The notes: generated from the sequence alone by a model not told the origin. Numbered from the stretch's first letter, positions 1 through 10,906 are shown. The stretch is 64,000 bases of DNA from Saccharomycopsis fibuligera x Saccharomycopsis cf. fibuligera (GCA_001936135.1 CP012819.1:2203501-2267500), one strand, 5' to 3'. A program made the numbers and translations.

Positions 1-1
1 T

Positions 2-391
2 GTCACAGAGCAGCAATTTAAAAAAATGTACGGTGTTGAGAGAATGTATAGATGGCATAGAGCGCATGACGAGAGTTCTCGCTTTGTCACTGACGATAAT
101 ATCGAGGTGGAAAAATTCTTTGAGCCGTTGATGCCAATCAAGCAAGAATTGTTTGAAGAGATTAAACAATGGGAAAGAAATAATGGGACCATGGTTATTG
201 ACGGAAAACATGATGTGAGGATTGATGATTCCAAAGATGTGGATCGATACGTTGTATCAGAGAAGGAAATTGACATTGATTCAATTTTAAAGGATATCGA
301 GGAAGATTTAATGAAAGGAGAATCCAATGAAATTAGTGGTTGTGCTGCTAATGATGAACACGAGTTGCCTTTGAAGAAGCAAAAGATATGA
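2..391 (+). CDS. 3' end of an unidentified gene (C-terminal 129 residues)
   Basis: The reading frame is open from the left edge of the window, so this is the tail of a gene that starts outside it. The first ATG in the frame (position 26) is probably internal, because the frame upstream of it is open and protein-like. The visible part is hydrophilic. It has an aromatic and charged stretch near the start (WHRAH), an acidic Asp/Glu/Ile-rich middle and a basic C-terminus ending KKQKI, which could act as a nuclear signal. I do not recognise the family and see no catalytic motif. The stop at 389-391 is followed by an AT-rich trailer. Confidence 0.7.
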   Translation, partial: VTEQQFKKMYGVERMYRWHRAHDESSRFVTDDNIEVEKFFEPLMPIKQELFEEIKQWERNNGTMVIDGKHDVRIDDSKDVDRYVVSEKEIDIDSILKDIEEDLMKGESNEISGCAANDEHELPLKKQKI

Positions 392-531
392 TTATTGTAG
401 TTTAGATTCAATTATATACATAGTATAGAGAAGAAATTTTTGAGCACTAATTTATCACTTCAAAATAAACCCAGTATCAAAGTTATAAAAGTAAATAACC
501 TATTTCACCAATAATAAGCAAACTACATCGC

Positions 532-573
<42 letters not shown>

Positions 574-2049
574 AAAACAAGAAGGCCAATATACTTAAGC
601 CATTCGTAAGGGTCTTTGTACCATAATAACGCATGGTATCTTCCTCAATATTTTCAGTAGTAACCAAAAGAAAATACAGCTTTATAAGTAATTCAGATAA
701 ATGTTTGAAATGAAGTGTATGAGATTAAAGTTTGTAGTAGTGATTTTCGAATTTATATTACTTAATGTTAGCGGTATATAGACCGTAATTTTTATCAAAA
801 TAATTTTCAAGTATAACCTATGTGTGTTTTTGCAAGACACAGTATTTTTACGGCGCTTTTGTTTGTTTTTTTCACAAAACACCTTATACATTTTTAATAG
901 TCACTACAAATTACTATATATGATTTCTGTTCTTCACTTATTTGTGTCCAGAATATCTTTGTCTTTGTCTGCTCGTCTTTTTAAACATTTACATTGATGG
1001 ACTGATGAAAATGTACTAAAGAAGCAGTCAAAATTCAAAGGCTTACTTTCTAAATTGTCTTATTGAACTTAATGAATTACAATATAAGCATCTCAAGTTA
1101 AAGTGATTCCGAGCTAGTTACTCGGTATTAGATTATTATCGATTGTACTGCAACCTGCTAATAGTATTAGCTACTATAATGCAACAACAAAAGACAAATT
1201 TTTTTTCCTTCTCATAAGCTTTGCTTTAGACTTAGACTTTGACCTAGACTGTACTATTATTGTTTGTCATGTTTTTTCGATTTAGGCTAACCTGATTCCT
1301 TCAACAAGTCTTGGGATATATGCATCATAAAATATATCAAGTAGTTAAACTAATATTTTTCGTTTTGAGCACCTTTAAAATTGGAAGGTGAGGTAGCAAA
1401 TTACTCTTATTGTGATACTTTGTCTTTATAAATGATCGGTGATGCTATTTCAGAAACAGCAATATTGTCATGTGATCTGTTAGAAATGAGCTTCCGTGGC
1501 AGTGAGTTGTTGGCTGTTCTGCTTTTGTGAGTGTTAGGGAGTGGAAAGAAGAGTGACTAATGGATGTAACAGTGTAGTAAAAAGTGGCTGTTTTTGACTA
1601 AAAAATCAAATTAATGTTTATTGCTATATCGTACACCTTTCACTTCAATACACATTACCACCTTACATTTCATTGCAAGCCATGGCTGACACACTTGGCA
1701 TTGGATCCAAGACTTCATTTGCCTTCTGGGTAGATTTAAGCTATTCCTTTAACCAAGTAAATAATTCCTTTTACATTAATCAAGTTATGACCGTGTAAGT
1801 TCGCACTTGTAACCTCCACAGTGTATTATTCCTATACTATAATAGTCCTCGCGCTTTCAATGCTGTATCCCGGTAATCAGGGCTACGTAACCAAGCACAT
1901 CAGAATTTTCATAGCCAAAAAAATTTATTTCATGCCCATCGTCAACATCTGACACTTTAATTAGGCCTTAGCCCATCCACATCTAGATCTGCTCATCAAC
2001 TCCACATATCACAACTTCCATCCAATCCAATCCTTTTCACGCCCCGATA
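392..2049. other. Intergenic region upstream of NMA111
   Basis: About 1.66 kb of AT-rich DNA. It holds the trailer of the left gene, a long A homopolymer and, toward the right end, the presumed NMA111 promoter. The pyrimidine- and CA-rich stretch just before 2050 looks like a leader. The only open frames are short, Lys/Asn/Ile-rich and without recognisable motifs. Confidence 0.6.
533..570. repeat. A homopolymer, 38 bp
   Basis: An uninterrupted run of 38 A. It lies about 140 bp after the stop of the left gene. It is likely to vary in length between isolates and is a place where assembly length may be wrong. Confidence 0.95.
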
Positions 2050-5000
2050 ATGGATGGTAACAGCACTTTAAAGCTCACAAAGCGCTCTTTGGGTAAAGAT
2101 AACACTCAAGACACCACTACAGTCGCTGCTAAAAGACGCAAGAGCCAACATACATCCATTGCCACTAATACTACTGAAAATGGCACTGTTGCTGCCATCA
2201 AAAGATCTTCTGCTATTAGTAATGGTGCTTCCCGAAAAATTTCAGAGTATAGTGATGACGATGATGAAAGTATAGAGACTGCTGCTATTGATTTTGACCC
2301 AGTCCAAGTTTCCGCTGAAAACGCTCACCAGTGGCAAGCCACCATTAACAAAGTAATCAAAAGTGTTGTCGCCATCAGATTTGCTCAAGTGGAAGCATTT
2401 GATACTGATAACGCCATTATTAGTGAAGCTACTGGCTTTGTTGTTGATGCCCAACGTGGTATCATTTTGACTAATCGTCATGTTGTGTGTTCTGGCCCTT
2501 TTGTTGGGTATGCGGTCTTTGACAATCATGAAGAAACTACAGTTAAGCCAATTTATAGAGACCCGGTCCACGACTTTGGGTTTTTGAAATTTGATCCATC
2601 AACAATTAAGTACATGAAAATTACTGAGCTAAAACTTAGACCTGATTTAGCTAAGGTTGGTTGCGAAATTAGAGTCGTTGGTAATGATGCTGGTGAAAAA
2701 TTAAGTATTTTGTCTGGTTTTATTTCCAGATTGGATAGAAACGCCCCAGAATACGGCACTCATTCTTATAATGATTTTAACACCGAATATATTCAAGCTG
2801 CCGCTAGTGCTTCCGGCGGATCTAGTGGTTCTCCTGTCATTGACATTGGCGGTAATACTCTTGCTTTACAAGCGGGTGGATCTACTGAGTCCGCTACTGA
2901 TTATTTTTTGCCTGTCTATAGAGTGCTTCGTGCGTTGCAGTTGGTACAAGCTAATAAGCCAGTTACTAGAGGTACCATTCAAACTCAATGGTTATTGAAA
3001 CCTTTTGACGAGTGTCGGAGATTAGGCTTATCTGAAGAAGCTGAAGAAAAAGCTCGTAAAAGATTCCCTAAGAGCGTTAGTATGTTAGTGGCTGATATTA
3101 TTCTTCCTGAAGGTCCAGCAGATTCCAAAATTAAAGAGGGTGATATTTTGATCTCCATCAATGGAAAGTTTATTTATACATTCATTCAAGTCGATGATAT
3201 CTTAGACAGTAGTGTTAATGAAACTGTGCATATTTTATTGCAACGCAGTGGGAAAGATATTGAAGTGGATTGCAAAGTTCAAGATTTGCATAGTATCACT
3301 CCTTCAAGATACGTGGAAATTTGTGGCTCTACATTCAATGATCTCAGTTATCAAATGGCTCGGATTTACGTTATTCCAGTCAGTGGTGTATTTGTCAGTT
3401 CTGCCAGTGGTCCTTTCAGTTGTATTGGATCCGGGTGGATGATTGAAGCAATTGATAATAAACCAACTCCAAATTTAGATACATTCATTAAGGTAATGCA
3501 AGGGATCCCTGATTGTAAAGATGTTACAGTTTCTTGCAAATTACTTGGATACATGCATACTACAAGAATGGTAAATGTGCAAATTGATCGTCATTGGAGA
3601 AGCGCTCGTATTGCTGTTAGAAACGATGAGTCGGGACTTTGGGATTTTACCGATTTGGGTAAACCATTGACTCCTGTACCGTTGAAACCGCTTAGTGCAG
3701 CATTTCTTGATGTACCAATGGAACAACCACAATGTTCTAAGTTAGTCAGAAGCATAGTTTACGTCAGCAGTTCTAACCCTATTAGAATTGATTCTTTCCC
3801 TTTTGAAGATGCAGGAGGATATGGGGTAGTTATGGATGCTGCTAAAGGTTACGTCATCGTTTCTAGAAAGTACGTTCCTACAGATTTGGGCGATGTCAGA
3901 GTCACAGTAGCTGATTCCATCAAAGTTCCAGCAAAAGTGATTTTTTTGCATCCAATGCATAATTATGCTATTGTTAAATATGATCCATCTTTAGTGCTTG
4001 CGCCAGTTGAAACTCCAAAATTTTCAAAGAAAAGAATTACTCGTGGTGAGTCATTGAATTTCATTGGATACAGTTCAGAACGTCGTATAATGGCAGCCAA
4101 AACCAAAGTCACTAATATTTTATCATTGAATGTGCCGTACAATTTTTATTCTCCGCGTTACAGAGGTTTTAATTTGGAAATTTTTTATATTGATAATACG
4201 TCTTGTTCAGAAAGTGTTAGTGGAATATTTGCTGATGATGATGGTACCATTCGTGGCCTTTGGATGGATTACATGGGTGAAGTTAGTGCTGATGGGGCAG
4301 AAAACTATTATAATATGGGGTTTGATATTAATCATTTCAATCCAGTCATCGAGAGCTTTAAGAACCAAAGCCTATCAAAAGGTAATACAAGCAACAATGA
4401 CAAAATTAGTGTTCCAACGGTGAAAATCATTGACGCCGAATTCAATAGCATGAACTTATTACACGCCAGACAACGAGGAGTTGCAGAAAATTGGATAATT
4501 GCGATGGAAAAAAAACAAAATACTAATAGTTTTGAATTTTTATATGTAACTCATGTTTCATGTCCCGACTTGAGTGAATATCAGACTGCAAGCACATTAC
4601 AAGATGGTGACATTATCTTAACTATCAATGGCAAATTAATCAGTTCAGTAGCTGAACTTGAAGTACCACTTAATTTCCCCGATGATGCTACGTTAGAATT
4701 CAGAATTGTTCGTAAAGCCGAAGAACAAACTATCAAAGTCAAACCGGTTGCGGTGAAAGATACTGACAAATTAACTGTTTGGAGTGGTGCACAAATTCAA
4801 GCACCACATCATGGTGTTCGTCAAGTTATTAAAAAGTTGCCATCTAGAGTATATGTAGTAGGTGTTGGTAGAGGTTCCCCAGCAATGCAGTATGGTATTT
4901 CGGCGACAAATTTTATTACTCATGTTAATGAGGTGCCAACTCCAGATTTGGAGACCTTTGTCAATGAAGTTAAGAAAGTGCCTGATAATACATATGTAAA

Positions 5001-5205
5001 ATTAAGAGTAGTTACTTTTGATGAAGTTCCATTTGCTATAAGTTTGAAGACAAACTATCATTATTTTCCAACTACTGATTTGAGAAAGAATGTTGGAGGT
5101 GGTGATAAAGGTGAAGAAAAAGACGGAGAAGGAAAATGGAAGGCGATTAGTTATGATAAAGAGAATAAGGTAATTGAGGAAAAAGTTACTACTGCTACTA
5201 ACTGA
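2050..5205 (+). CDS. NMA111: Nma111-type nuclear HtrA serine protease
   Basis: Predicted 1051-residue protease of the Nma111/HtrA family, a nuclear trypsin-like protease that promotes apoptosis-like death in S. cerevisiae. The first trypsin-like domain keeps a full triad: His144 in TNRHVV, Asp175 in VHDFGF and Ser259 in GSSGSP. A PDZ-like segment follows at about residues 340-415. The second half repeats the protease-PDZ layout but is degenerate: SRKYV replaces the His motif and there is no GxSGG-like serine motif, as known for this family. A basic stretch near the N-terminus (AAKRRKS) fits a nuclear signal. Length is close to the yeast homologue (about 1000 residues). The start is the first ATG of the frame, after a stop-rich leader. 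The next coding gene to the right, bL35m, is also its neighbour in S. cerevisiae, which supports orthology. Confidence 0.95.
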   Translation: MDGNSTLKLTKRSLGKDNTQDTTTVAAKRRKSQHTSIATNTTENGTVAAIKRSSAISNGASRKISEYSDDDDESIETAAIDFDPVQVSAENAHQWQATINKVIKSVVAIRFAQVEAFDTDNAIISEATGFVVDAQRGIILTNRHVVCSGPFVGYAVFDNHEETTVKPIYRDPVHDFGFLKFDPSTIKYMKITELKLRPDLAKVGCEIRVVGNDAGEKLSILSGFISRLDRNAPEYGTHSYNDFNTEYIQAAASASGGSSGSPVIDIGGNTLALQAGGSTESATDYFLPVYRVLRALQLVQANKPVTRGTIQTQWLLKPFDECRRLGLSEEAEEKARKRFPKSVSMLVADIILPEGPADSKIKEGDILISINGKFIYTFIQVDDILDSSVNETVHILLQRSGKDIEVDCKVQDLHSITPSRYVEICGSTFNDLSYQMARIYVIPVSGVFVSSASGPFSCIGSGWMIEAIDNKPTPNLDTFIKVMQGIPDCKDVTVSCKLLGYMHTTRMVNVQIDRHWRSARIAVRNDESGLWDFTDLGKPLTPVPLKPLSAAFLDVPMEQPQCSKLVRSIVYVSSSNPIRIDSFPFEDAGGYGVVMDAAKGYVIVSRKYVPTDLGDVRVTVADSIKVPAKVIFLHPMHNYAIVKYDPSLVLAPVETPKFSKKRITRGESLNFIGYSSERRIMAAKTKVTNILSLNVPYNFYSPRYRGFNLEIFYIDNTSCSESVSGIFADDDGTIRGLWMDYMGEVSADGAENYYNMGFDINHFNPVIESFKNQSLSKGNTSNNDKISVPTVKIIDAEFNSMNLLHARQRGVAENWIIAMEKKQNTNSFEFLYVTHVSCPDLSEYQTASTLQDGDIILTINGKLISSVAELEVPLNFPDDATLEFRIVRKAEEQTIKVKPVAVKDTDKLTVWSGAQIQAPHHGVRQVIKKLPSRVYVVGVGRGSPAMQYGISATNFITHVNEVPTPDLETFVNEVKKVPDNTYVKLRVVTFDEVPFAISLKTNYHYFPTTDLRKNVGGGDKGEEKDGEGKWKAISYDKENKVIEEKVTTATN

Positions 5206-6862
5206 AAAGAAGAGCAAAGACAAAACAAAATCAAAAATGGTTTTGAATGAGTATTAGCCGTTTGTGTTGAATTTAGCAAAACTGAAGAGTTTTTTCAATT
5301 TTTGGATCATCGTGTTAACTACACTTGGCGAAACTTCTCTAATATCTGTGGTAGGTGGAAAATGGACAATGATAATGCGACATAATATTATTATTAGGGA
5401 GAGCTGAATTAATGATAAGAGGTAGTGATTTATGAGCCAATTATTATATTTTGTATTATTAGTTTTTGTGAACTTTTTCTTTACTGAATTTCTTTCTATT
5501 TTATTTTATCTTATCTGATTTCACTTAATTTTATTTTATGTTATTGCACTTACACACTTTTTTATTATTGGCTTTGGTTTTCGTTATGTATAAAGATAGA
5601 TAGGTTTTTGTCACCACACTTCTATCTAAATCTTTATTTGCATCTACATTTTCAGGTGATATTTATAACATTCTTGCTCACATTCACAACTATGCTTTTT
5701 TTTAAGTCTAACCCCTAACTACTTAGGAACGCTTCTTTTTTTTATTCTGTTTTAGCTCAGTTTCGTAAAAGTTGCCTTTATAACGAAAACTGTCCTACAT
5801 ATAGACGCTGCAATTATATAATTTTACTTAAGTGCTATTCTAACATAGTTCAATTTATTCTGTCGCGCAGCGGTTTCTGTTGATTATCAACTATATGCAT
5901 ATTCACTGTATAATAATCGGCTAATCATATAATACACTATTTGTCTTTGTTATAGTCTAGCTTTTGTTATTATTAATATAATTAATTGTAAAGAATAATA
6001 ATATTGTTCTGGTATTAACTATGTACCGATGAACTGAACCTTTTAAAACTATATCAGTTGTTACCATCTATCAAATTATTGCTTTTGTTCTGTTTGAAGA
6101 TTCAAACTACAAATTAAGGTTACCAATAAACAAATTCAATATATATATATATATATATTTCAATTAGATATAGGCTTGCATTCCGTACTGCGTTTTCTAA
6201 TTTGTAATTTTCAGGGAAGATATGGTCCAGCTGATTAAAGACTTATATAGATAAAAATGCTTGTATTCAAATATAACTATATCTGATTTGTAACAATATG
6301 GAGCTAATTTCTCCTTATATAGTATTTCTAACCAAATGATGTTGAACTGGAGGTAAAATTAAATTAATCATAGTCAATATTATCCACTCTGTTATGCAGA
6401 ATTGAAAATTTTTTAACCTGGCCAATAATATAGATCGCCGCGCGACATATTTCACTAACGTGTTGATGTATTAAACAGGACTAGAATTTAGAAAGTTACG
6501 GAATACTGACATCTCAGGGTTCATATTTTGGTTGTAAAAGCCTTGAATTTCAAATATAACTAACTAATAACAAATATATTAAAATATTGGGTTCGACCAT
6601 GTATAAATAATAATCAGACTGAATACAAAACATATTAGTGATTTGCGATCAATAGTAGTAAATACGTGTATCTTGCACCAAGATAAAAGATCCGCGAACT
6701 TATTCTGTAAGAAATTTTGTTTAACTGTATTCATGTTTGCTGGTTTAACTCAATGTTTGTCAGAAAGGATTTCCAGTTAAAGCTCTAAACAGAAGTCTCT
6801 TTTTCTTTTATATTTCTTTCATTCACACAAGATTAATAGGTAGGTAGTGAAAAAGTTTCAAA
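5206..6862. other. Intergenic region downstream of NMA111
   Basis: About 1.65 kb of very AT-rich DNA with no credible open frame. It contains a (TA)n run of about 22 bp at 6139-6160 and scattered T-rich tracts. It ends at the target-site duplication of the solo LTR. I see no further recognisable gene or transposon part, but a strongly decayed one would not be visible by eye. Confidence 0.6.
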
Positions 6863-7112
6863 CCCTCTGTTGCGAACATTTCCTTCGTTGTGTTCGCATT
6901 CCTGATCAGTCTGTATTCACAACCGTCAGAAGGTGCCTTGAAGGTCGAAAATCTTGTATAAAGGTCGGCGACGTGTTCCTTTTAACTTGTGTATATAGAG
7001 ATGGGCGGAACAAAGGATAAGCCGATATACCCATCGATAACGATAATAACCATAACAAACGTGTTTAAAATACTTAGTAGAGAACTAACCCTTTTTTAAA
7101 CACAACACCCTC
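6863..7112. mobile_element. Solo LTR of a Ty3/gypsy-like retrotransposon with 5-bp target duplication
   Basis: A 240-bp element at 6868-7107 begins TGTTGCG and ends CACAACA, the inverted TG...CA termini of an LTR (7 bp with one mismatch). It is flanked on both sides by CCCTC (6863-6867 and 7108-7112), a 5-bp target-site duplication. A TATA-like GTATAAA lies inside near 6956. No internal retroelement genes are nearby, so it is a solo LTR left by LTR-LTR recombination. The right end lies 8 bp before the mature 5' end of tRNA-Ala, close to where Pol III starts. This is the insertion preference of Ty3-type elements, which also make 5-bp duplications. The subfamily is inferred from size, duplication and target only. 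Confidence 0.85.
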
Positions 7113-7120
7113 TCAAGAAA

Positions 7121-7193
7121 GGGCGTGTGGCGTAGTTGGTAGCGCGCTCCCTTAGCATGGGAGAGGTCTTGGGTTCGATTCCCAACTCGTCCA
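7121..7193 (+). tRNA. tRNA-Ala (AGC)
   Basis: A 73-base cloverleaf with anticodon AGC at 7154-7156 in a TTAGCAT loop closed by a CTCCC/GGGAG stem. The acceptor stem GGGCGTG/CTCGTCC contains the G3:U70 wobble that identifies alanine tRNAs, plus one T-T mismatch at position 6/67. The D-arm/A box (TGGCGTAGTTGG) and the T-arm/B box (GGTTCGATTCC) match Pol III promoter consensus. Discriminator base is A; CCA is not encoded; there is no intron. Confidence 0.98.
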
Positions 7194-7194
7194 A

Positions 7195-7200
7195 TTTTTT
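7195..7200 (+). terminator. Pol III terminator of tRNA-Ala
   Basis: A run of six T starts one base after the tRNA 3' end, a normal Pol III stop signal. Confidence 0.9.
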
Positions 7201-7898
7201 AAATTACGTATTCCAGCAGACCATGCAGAATGGGTGTGTGGTCTTTATGGAGTATTTATAACATATTATTAATATAATTGTAACTTCAATAATACAAAAT
7301 CCAGTATTTTGTTAACAAAAGAATCTAATGCTATATTTATGTACAGTAATATATCGATCACACCAGCGTAGCACCTCAGCATAACCCGCTTCTTCGATAA
7401 TGGCTTCCCAATTTTTTTCTGCTAGATCAGTCTCTCTAACCTGGGAAAATTTGTAAATCTGAGAGAAAATTAACACATAGTTTAGAGAACATAAAGACAA
7501 AAACAAGAAAAAAAGGAAATAAAAAAATGAAAATAATGATAAAAAATATAAGAATAGGACGAAAAAATAGATATTAACAGTCTTTCATGTAGGCGAATCG
7601 TTTTTAGCAAGGATACAACCTATCAATACGTAAAATATGATTTCTAGAGCATTCGACATTAAAAAAACAACCAGTAATGTGCTGTCGCACTTCGCAGATT
7701 TTTTGCAATGTACAGAATGAAAACAAACAGAATATAGGCACGGTGGACATGCTTTCATCCAAATACTGCTCAAAATCTATTTTTTAATTCGGCATTTATG
7801 AATATGCTTTAACTCAATAACCTTTAATTTGGAGTTTCGTTTCATTTTTGACCCAATTAATATTCAATCACTACTACAATACCACTTTGAGTTTAAGT
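7201..7898. other. Region between tRNA-Ala and bL35m, with one possible short ORF
   Basis: About 700 bp of AT-rich sequence. On the minus strand, 7312-7506 is open for 64 codons. Its second half (starting VRETDLAEKNWEAII) has a balanced, amphipathic composition that looks more protein-like than the surrounding noise, and it is preceded by YAG sites (CTCTCAG, TTCCCAG). It could be a final exon, but I found no convincing donor or TACTAAC branch point upstream, so I do not call a gene. A second minus-strand frame at 7585-7773 is Cys-rich and unsupported. Confidence 0.35.
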
Positions 7899-8328
7899 CT
7901 AGTAATATGGCAAAAGTCTTCTTAGTTTCTTTTTCATATCACCATGACCTTTACCCAATGCTTCAGTTTTACCATCTTTTGCTTGAAGTAGTCTTTGAGA
8001 CCAACCAACATTACCATGCTTGCGTCCAACTTTTCCCTATTTTGATAATCTGTTAGTATATCGCAGGGTCTTAAAATAATTTTATTGTTTCTAAAAAGTA
8101 GTAACATGATGCAGCCAAAAAACAAAAAACAAAAAACAAAAACAAACATACCCTCTTGTACCCATTAGCAGTTTTTATCCATCTTTTAGCAGCGCCTTTG
8201 TGAGTCTTCATTAATCCTCTAGTAAATACCATTATTGGTGAAGAGGTCATTATCATCATATTACTACCGCTGGTGATGGTTTTTTTAGGCACCATGGTGC
8301 TGAAAGTTGAAAATAGCGAGCTGATCAT
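7899..8328 (-). CDS. Mitochondrial ribosomal protein bL35m (two exons)
   Basis: A spliced gene of 104 residues. Exon 1 (8152-8328, 59 codons) ends in KTANGYKR. Exon 2 (7899-8036) resumes in phase 0 with GKVGRKHGNVGW and ends at TAG. The block MKTHKGAAKRWIKTANGYKR matches the conserved N-terminal signature of bacterial L35 (MKTHxGAAKRF). The preceding 39 residues are Ser/Thr/Met-rich with a few basic residues and no acidic ones, fitting a mitochondrial presequence. The protein is a basic component of the large mitoribosomal subunit; the S. cerevisiae counterpart is YNL122C. The open frame of exon 1 simply runs on into the intron, so neither exon alone gives the right protein. It is convergent with NMA111, its neighbour in S. 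cerevisiae too. Confidence 0.92.
8037..8151 (-). other. Spliceosomal intron of the bL35m gene
   Basis: 115 bp with donor GTATGT (complement of 8146-8151), a perfect branch point TACTAAC (complement of 8052-8058) and acceptor AATAG ending at 8037. Removing it joins the two parts of the L35 domain without a frame change. Confidence 0.95.
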
Positions 8329-9377
8329 CTTGGTTTGTTGATACTTGATAAATTAGTTTATTTGTGTAATGAAAATCGACTGTGTCTTTATTGTTTAGAT
8401 AATAATGAGTTATATCGCATTCATAGACTGGGATTACTTGCTTATTCACACTCTATTAGTTAGCTTGATCTTGAAAAATTATTTCGTTTTTCCTAGCTTG
8501 GATGCATGATTTTTTGGAAGTTCGATTTTAGAACAGCGCTTCTAACCATATACCAAAAAAAACGTTAATCATGATATAAGTGCATAAAGAGGCATTATAA
8601 TGCAGAAATGACATCTTTTCGAATTCATTTTAGACGGCGAGTATTACTGAGCGAATGGAGCAACGAGGCAGTAAATTACCGGATAATATGCAATGTGTGG
8701 GGTAGAATAAACAGAGGCAGAGGCACAGATACGGTAAAATTAGAATTTTCAACAGGTGTTCTGTTTGTGGGTTGGCAATATACGTTTTCTTTCTGAGAGC
8801 TTTGAGAGCTTAAACACGTGTAGTTTTTTCTAGATAATTGGAGGGCTATATAACAACCAAACTGGATATAAAAGAAACGCCAGAGCGGGTGCAGGCAAAG
8901 AACAAACTAAAAATGAATTTTGACCAGCAGGTGGTAAAAGCAAGTGAAAAGACAAAATGAGAAACAAACCAAAAAAGACAAAAATGTGAACAAAAATATG
9001 AACAAAAATATGAACAAAAATATGAACCAAAACCAATGTGAAAGTGCAATCCAAACTAATTGAAAAAATTAGACAAAAATAAAGAACCGGTAGAAACAGC
9101 TGAATAAAAATTATAGAACGATCATTATACAGAAGGAAATTTCAAGCCACAATAATAAATGGGGTATCTTAAATAATGGCCTATACCTTTGATTCTTGAT
9201 TTTAAATTGCGAAGATATTAACGAGTAGTTAAAATATGAATAAAAAATAGCTTTGAAAGGGATCAAATGGTTATCAAGTTTGTTTCTTAGTGATTTACTA
9301 AGAGTATTCGACATTAGTAGCATTAACCGTGCAGAACTGAAATTGAACTTCAAAATAGCACTGACAACCTCAAGCTT
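8329..9377. other. Region between bL35m and the PIN2-like gene
   Basis: About 1.05 kb holding the bL35m promoter and the trailer of the PIN2-like gene. An ACACGTGT palindrome (8814-8821) is a candidate E-box for Cbf1-type factors, about 490 bp upstream of bL35m. A short A-rich tandem repeat lies at 8980-9027. No credible coding frame is visible; the open frames over the repeat are low-complexity. Confidence 0.6.
8980..9027. repeat. Short tandem repeat, 12-bp unit
   Basis: About four copies of a GAACAAAAATAT-like 12-mer; the first copy has TGTG in place of TATG. It is noncoding. Confidence 0.85.
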
Positions 9378-9869
9378 CTAATATTTCTGCTGATATCTAC
9401 TATCCTGTTTCAATTCATAAGCATATGGGTCTTGGCGATCTAGTCTATCCATCTCTGTACTTGGCTGATAAGCAGTATTTTGATATGACCCAGCATTAGG
9501 ATAATATGCGTTTGGCTGATAACTTTGAGGAGGAACATATACAGGCTCCACTTGTCTTGAATATTGAGGTTCCGGCAACGGAGCAAACCCTTGTTGTCTA
9601 GCACCTCTGCTACTTCTACCTTTGCAACAACAGCACAAGTTATCAATACAACTAATGGCACAACAGAAACAATTAACGATAGCACAAATGATGAAAAACA
9701 CAATAATGGCAGCAATGATAATTAAAGCAATCGCCGTTCCTTTACATACTTTATTTTCTTTACAAGTATCCCAAGACTTGAACGATTCTGCAGTGGAAAT
9801 GGTCTTGTTGGCGCTGTCAATAATGTCTCTTGCAACGAAAAAGACGGCGTTTGGATTTGTGACTGCCAT
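9378..9869 (-). CDS. PIN2: PIN2-like single-pass membrane protein
   Basis: 163 residues. A short N-terminal segment contains a SFKSWDTCKENKVCK block. A hydrophobic transmembrane helix follows at about residues 45-67, then a Cys-rich stretch (CCAI..CCCC, probably palmitoylated or metal-binding). The C-terminal tail is rich in Pro, Gln, Tyr and Asn. The SWDTC...CK block followed at once by the helix is diagnostic of the yeast Pin2 family (S. cerevisiae YOR104W), whose prion-like tail induces [PSI+] and which cycles through late Golgi, endosome and plasma membrane. It is shorter than the S. cerevisiae protein (282 residues), mostly in the tail. The ATG lies at 9867-9869. The assignment rests on the motif; function in this species is inferred. 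Confidence 0.75.
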   Translation of the reverse strand: MAVTNPNAVFFVARDIIDSANKTISTAESFKSWDTCKENKVCKGTAIALIIIAAIIVFFIICAIVNCFCCAISCIDNLCCCCKGRSSRGARQQGFAPLPEPQYSRQVEPVYVPPQSYQPNAYYPNAGSYQNTAYQPSTEMDRLDRQDPYAYELKQDSRYQQKY

Positions 9870-10906
9870 TCTTTTCTATAGTAGGCTATTTTAAGTTGAA
9901 CTTTAAACAGTTGTATGTGAAATGATGTGAAGATTTGAAGAACAGGATATTTTATTAACCTTTTGAATATGTTTTATTGACAAGTATAAATCTGTATGAC
10001 GGCCCTCGGTATCTCCAAAGAAAACAGCACAGAGACAGGTGATGGCTTACTTTATAAAACAAGCAGAGAGAAAATCCACTTTGGAAAACCTGCAGATTGT
10101 CTGAGCCCCTGTCTGCAGCTGAAACAGCTCGCTGCATGGCTTTGCACACATTCATATTGTTATCACTTGTTGTGAGCCCAGTAGCCGTAATAACACAGTG
10201 GAGCCGGGGGGCTGTATCTTACAGGAGCCGCTGTTACGTTGATACGGTTTTACACGATAACTATGTAAGGAGTGGGCGACTTTTGGCCGCAGATTAACGC
10301 TTAAGAAATCTCTAAAATTCCATTGAGCTGCGATTGGTAAACATTTGATAGTGAGCAGCGCATACCAGCCATCATAATGAGTGGCTAAGCACTCGTGTGT
10401 TACCGTCCGTTGTGTTTTTACGGCTTTTCTCATGGGCAGTGGCTTGTATGCATGCTGCAGAAGAGAAAAAAGAAAACTTTTCATGATAATAATCATGACA
10501 TTGATGACGAGGCTAAGGCCAAGGCTCAATGCTCATGGACAGACCAAAGGACTGACAGCAGCAAGGCAAACAAAAGGGAGCTCATAAGGTTTGGAGTTAA
10601 AGTTATTTAAGCACTATATGTATAGTTGAACGTGTAGTTATAAATATAATATTATTTGAGGACGCATATGTCAGGAAGAGGCGCGGTAATTTTAAGCACT
10701 TTTATGACTTTTCATGATTTACTGCTGTATCTTCTGGTACCCGATATACGTTCCATTTCGTTGCATTTTTATACTGTACAATGAAAGAATGGCTGTGTGA
10801 TTAAATGAAATGAAATGTTTATTTTGGGATTACATGTGATATGACTATAAGCATTAGAATGTGCTATGCGTGCGAATAAATAATATGGAAAAGGTTAGAT
10901 GTTGAT

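Noticed and set aside
9622-9894. Plus-strand 90-codon frame
   Set aside because: Antisense shadow of the PIN2-like gene.
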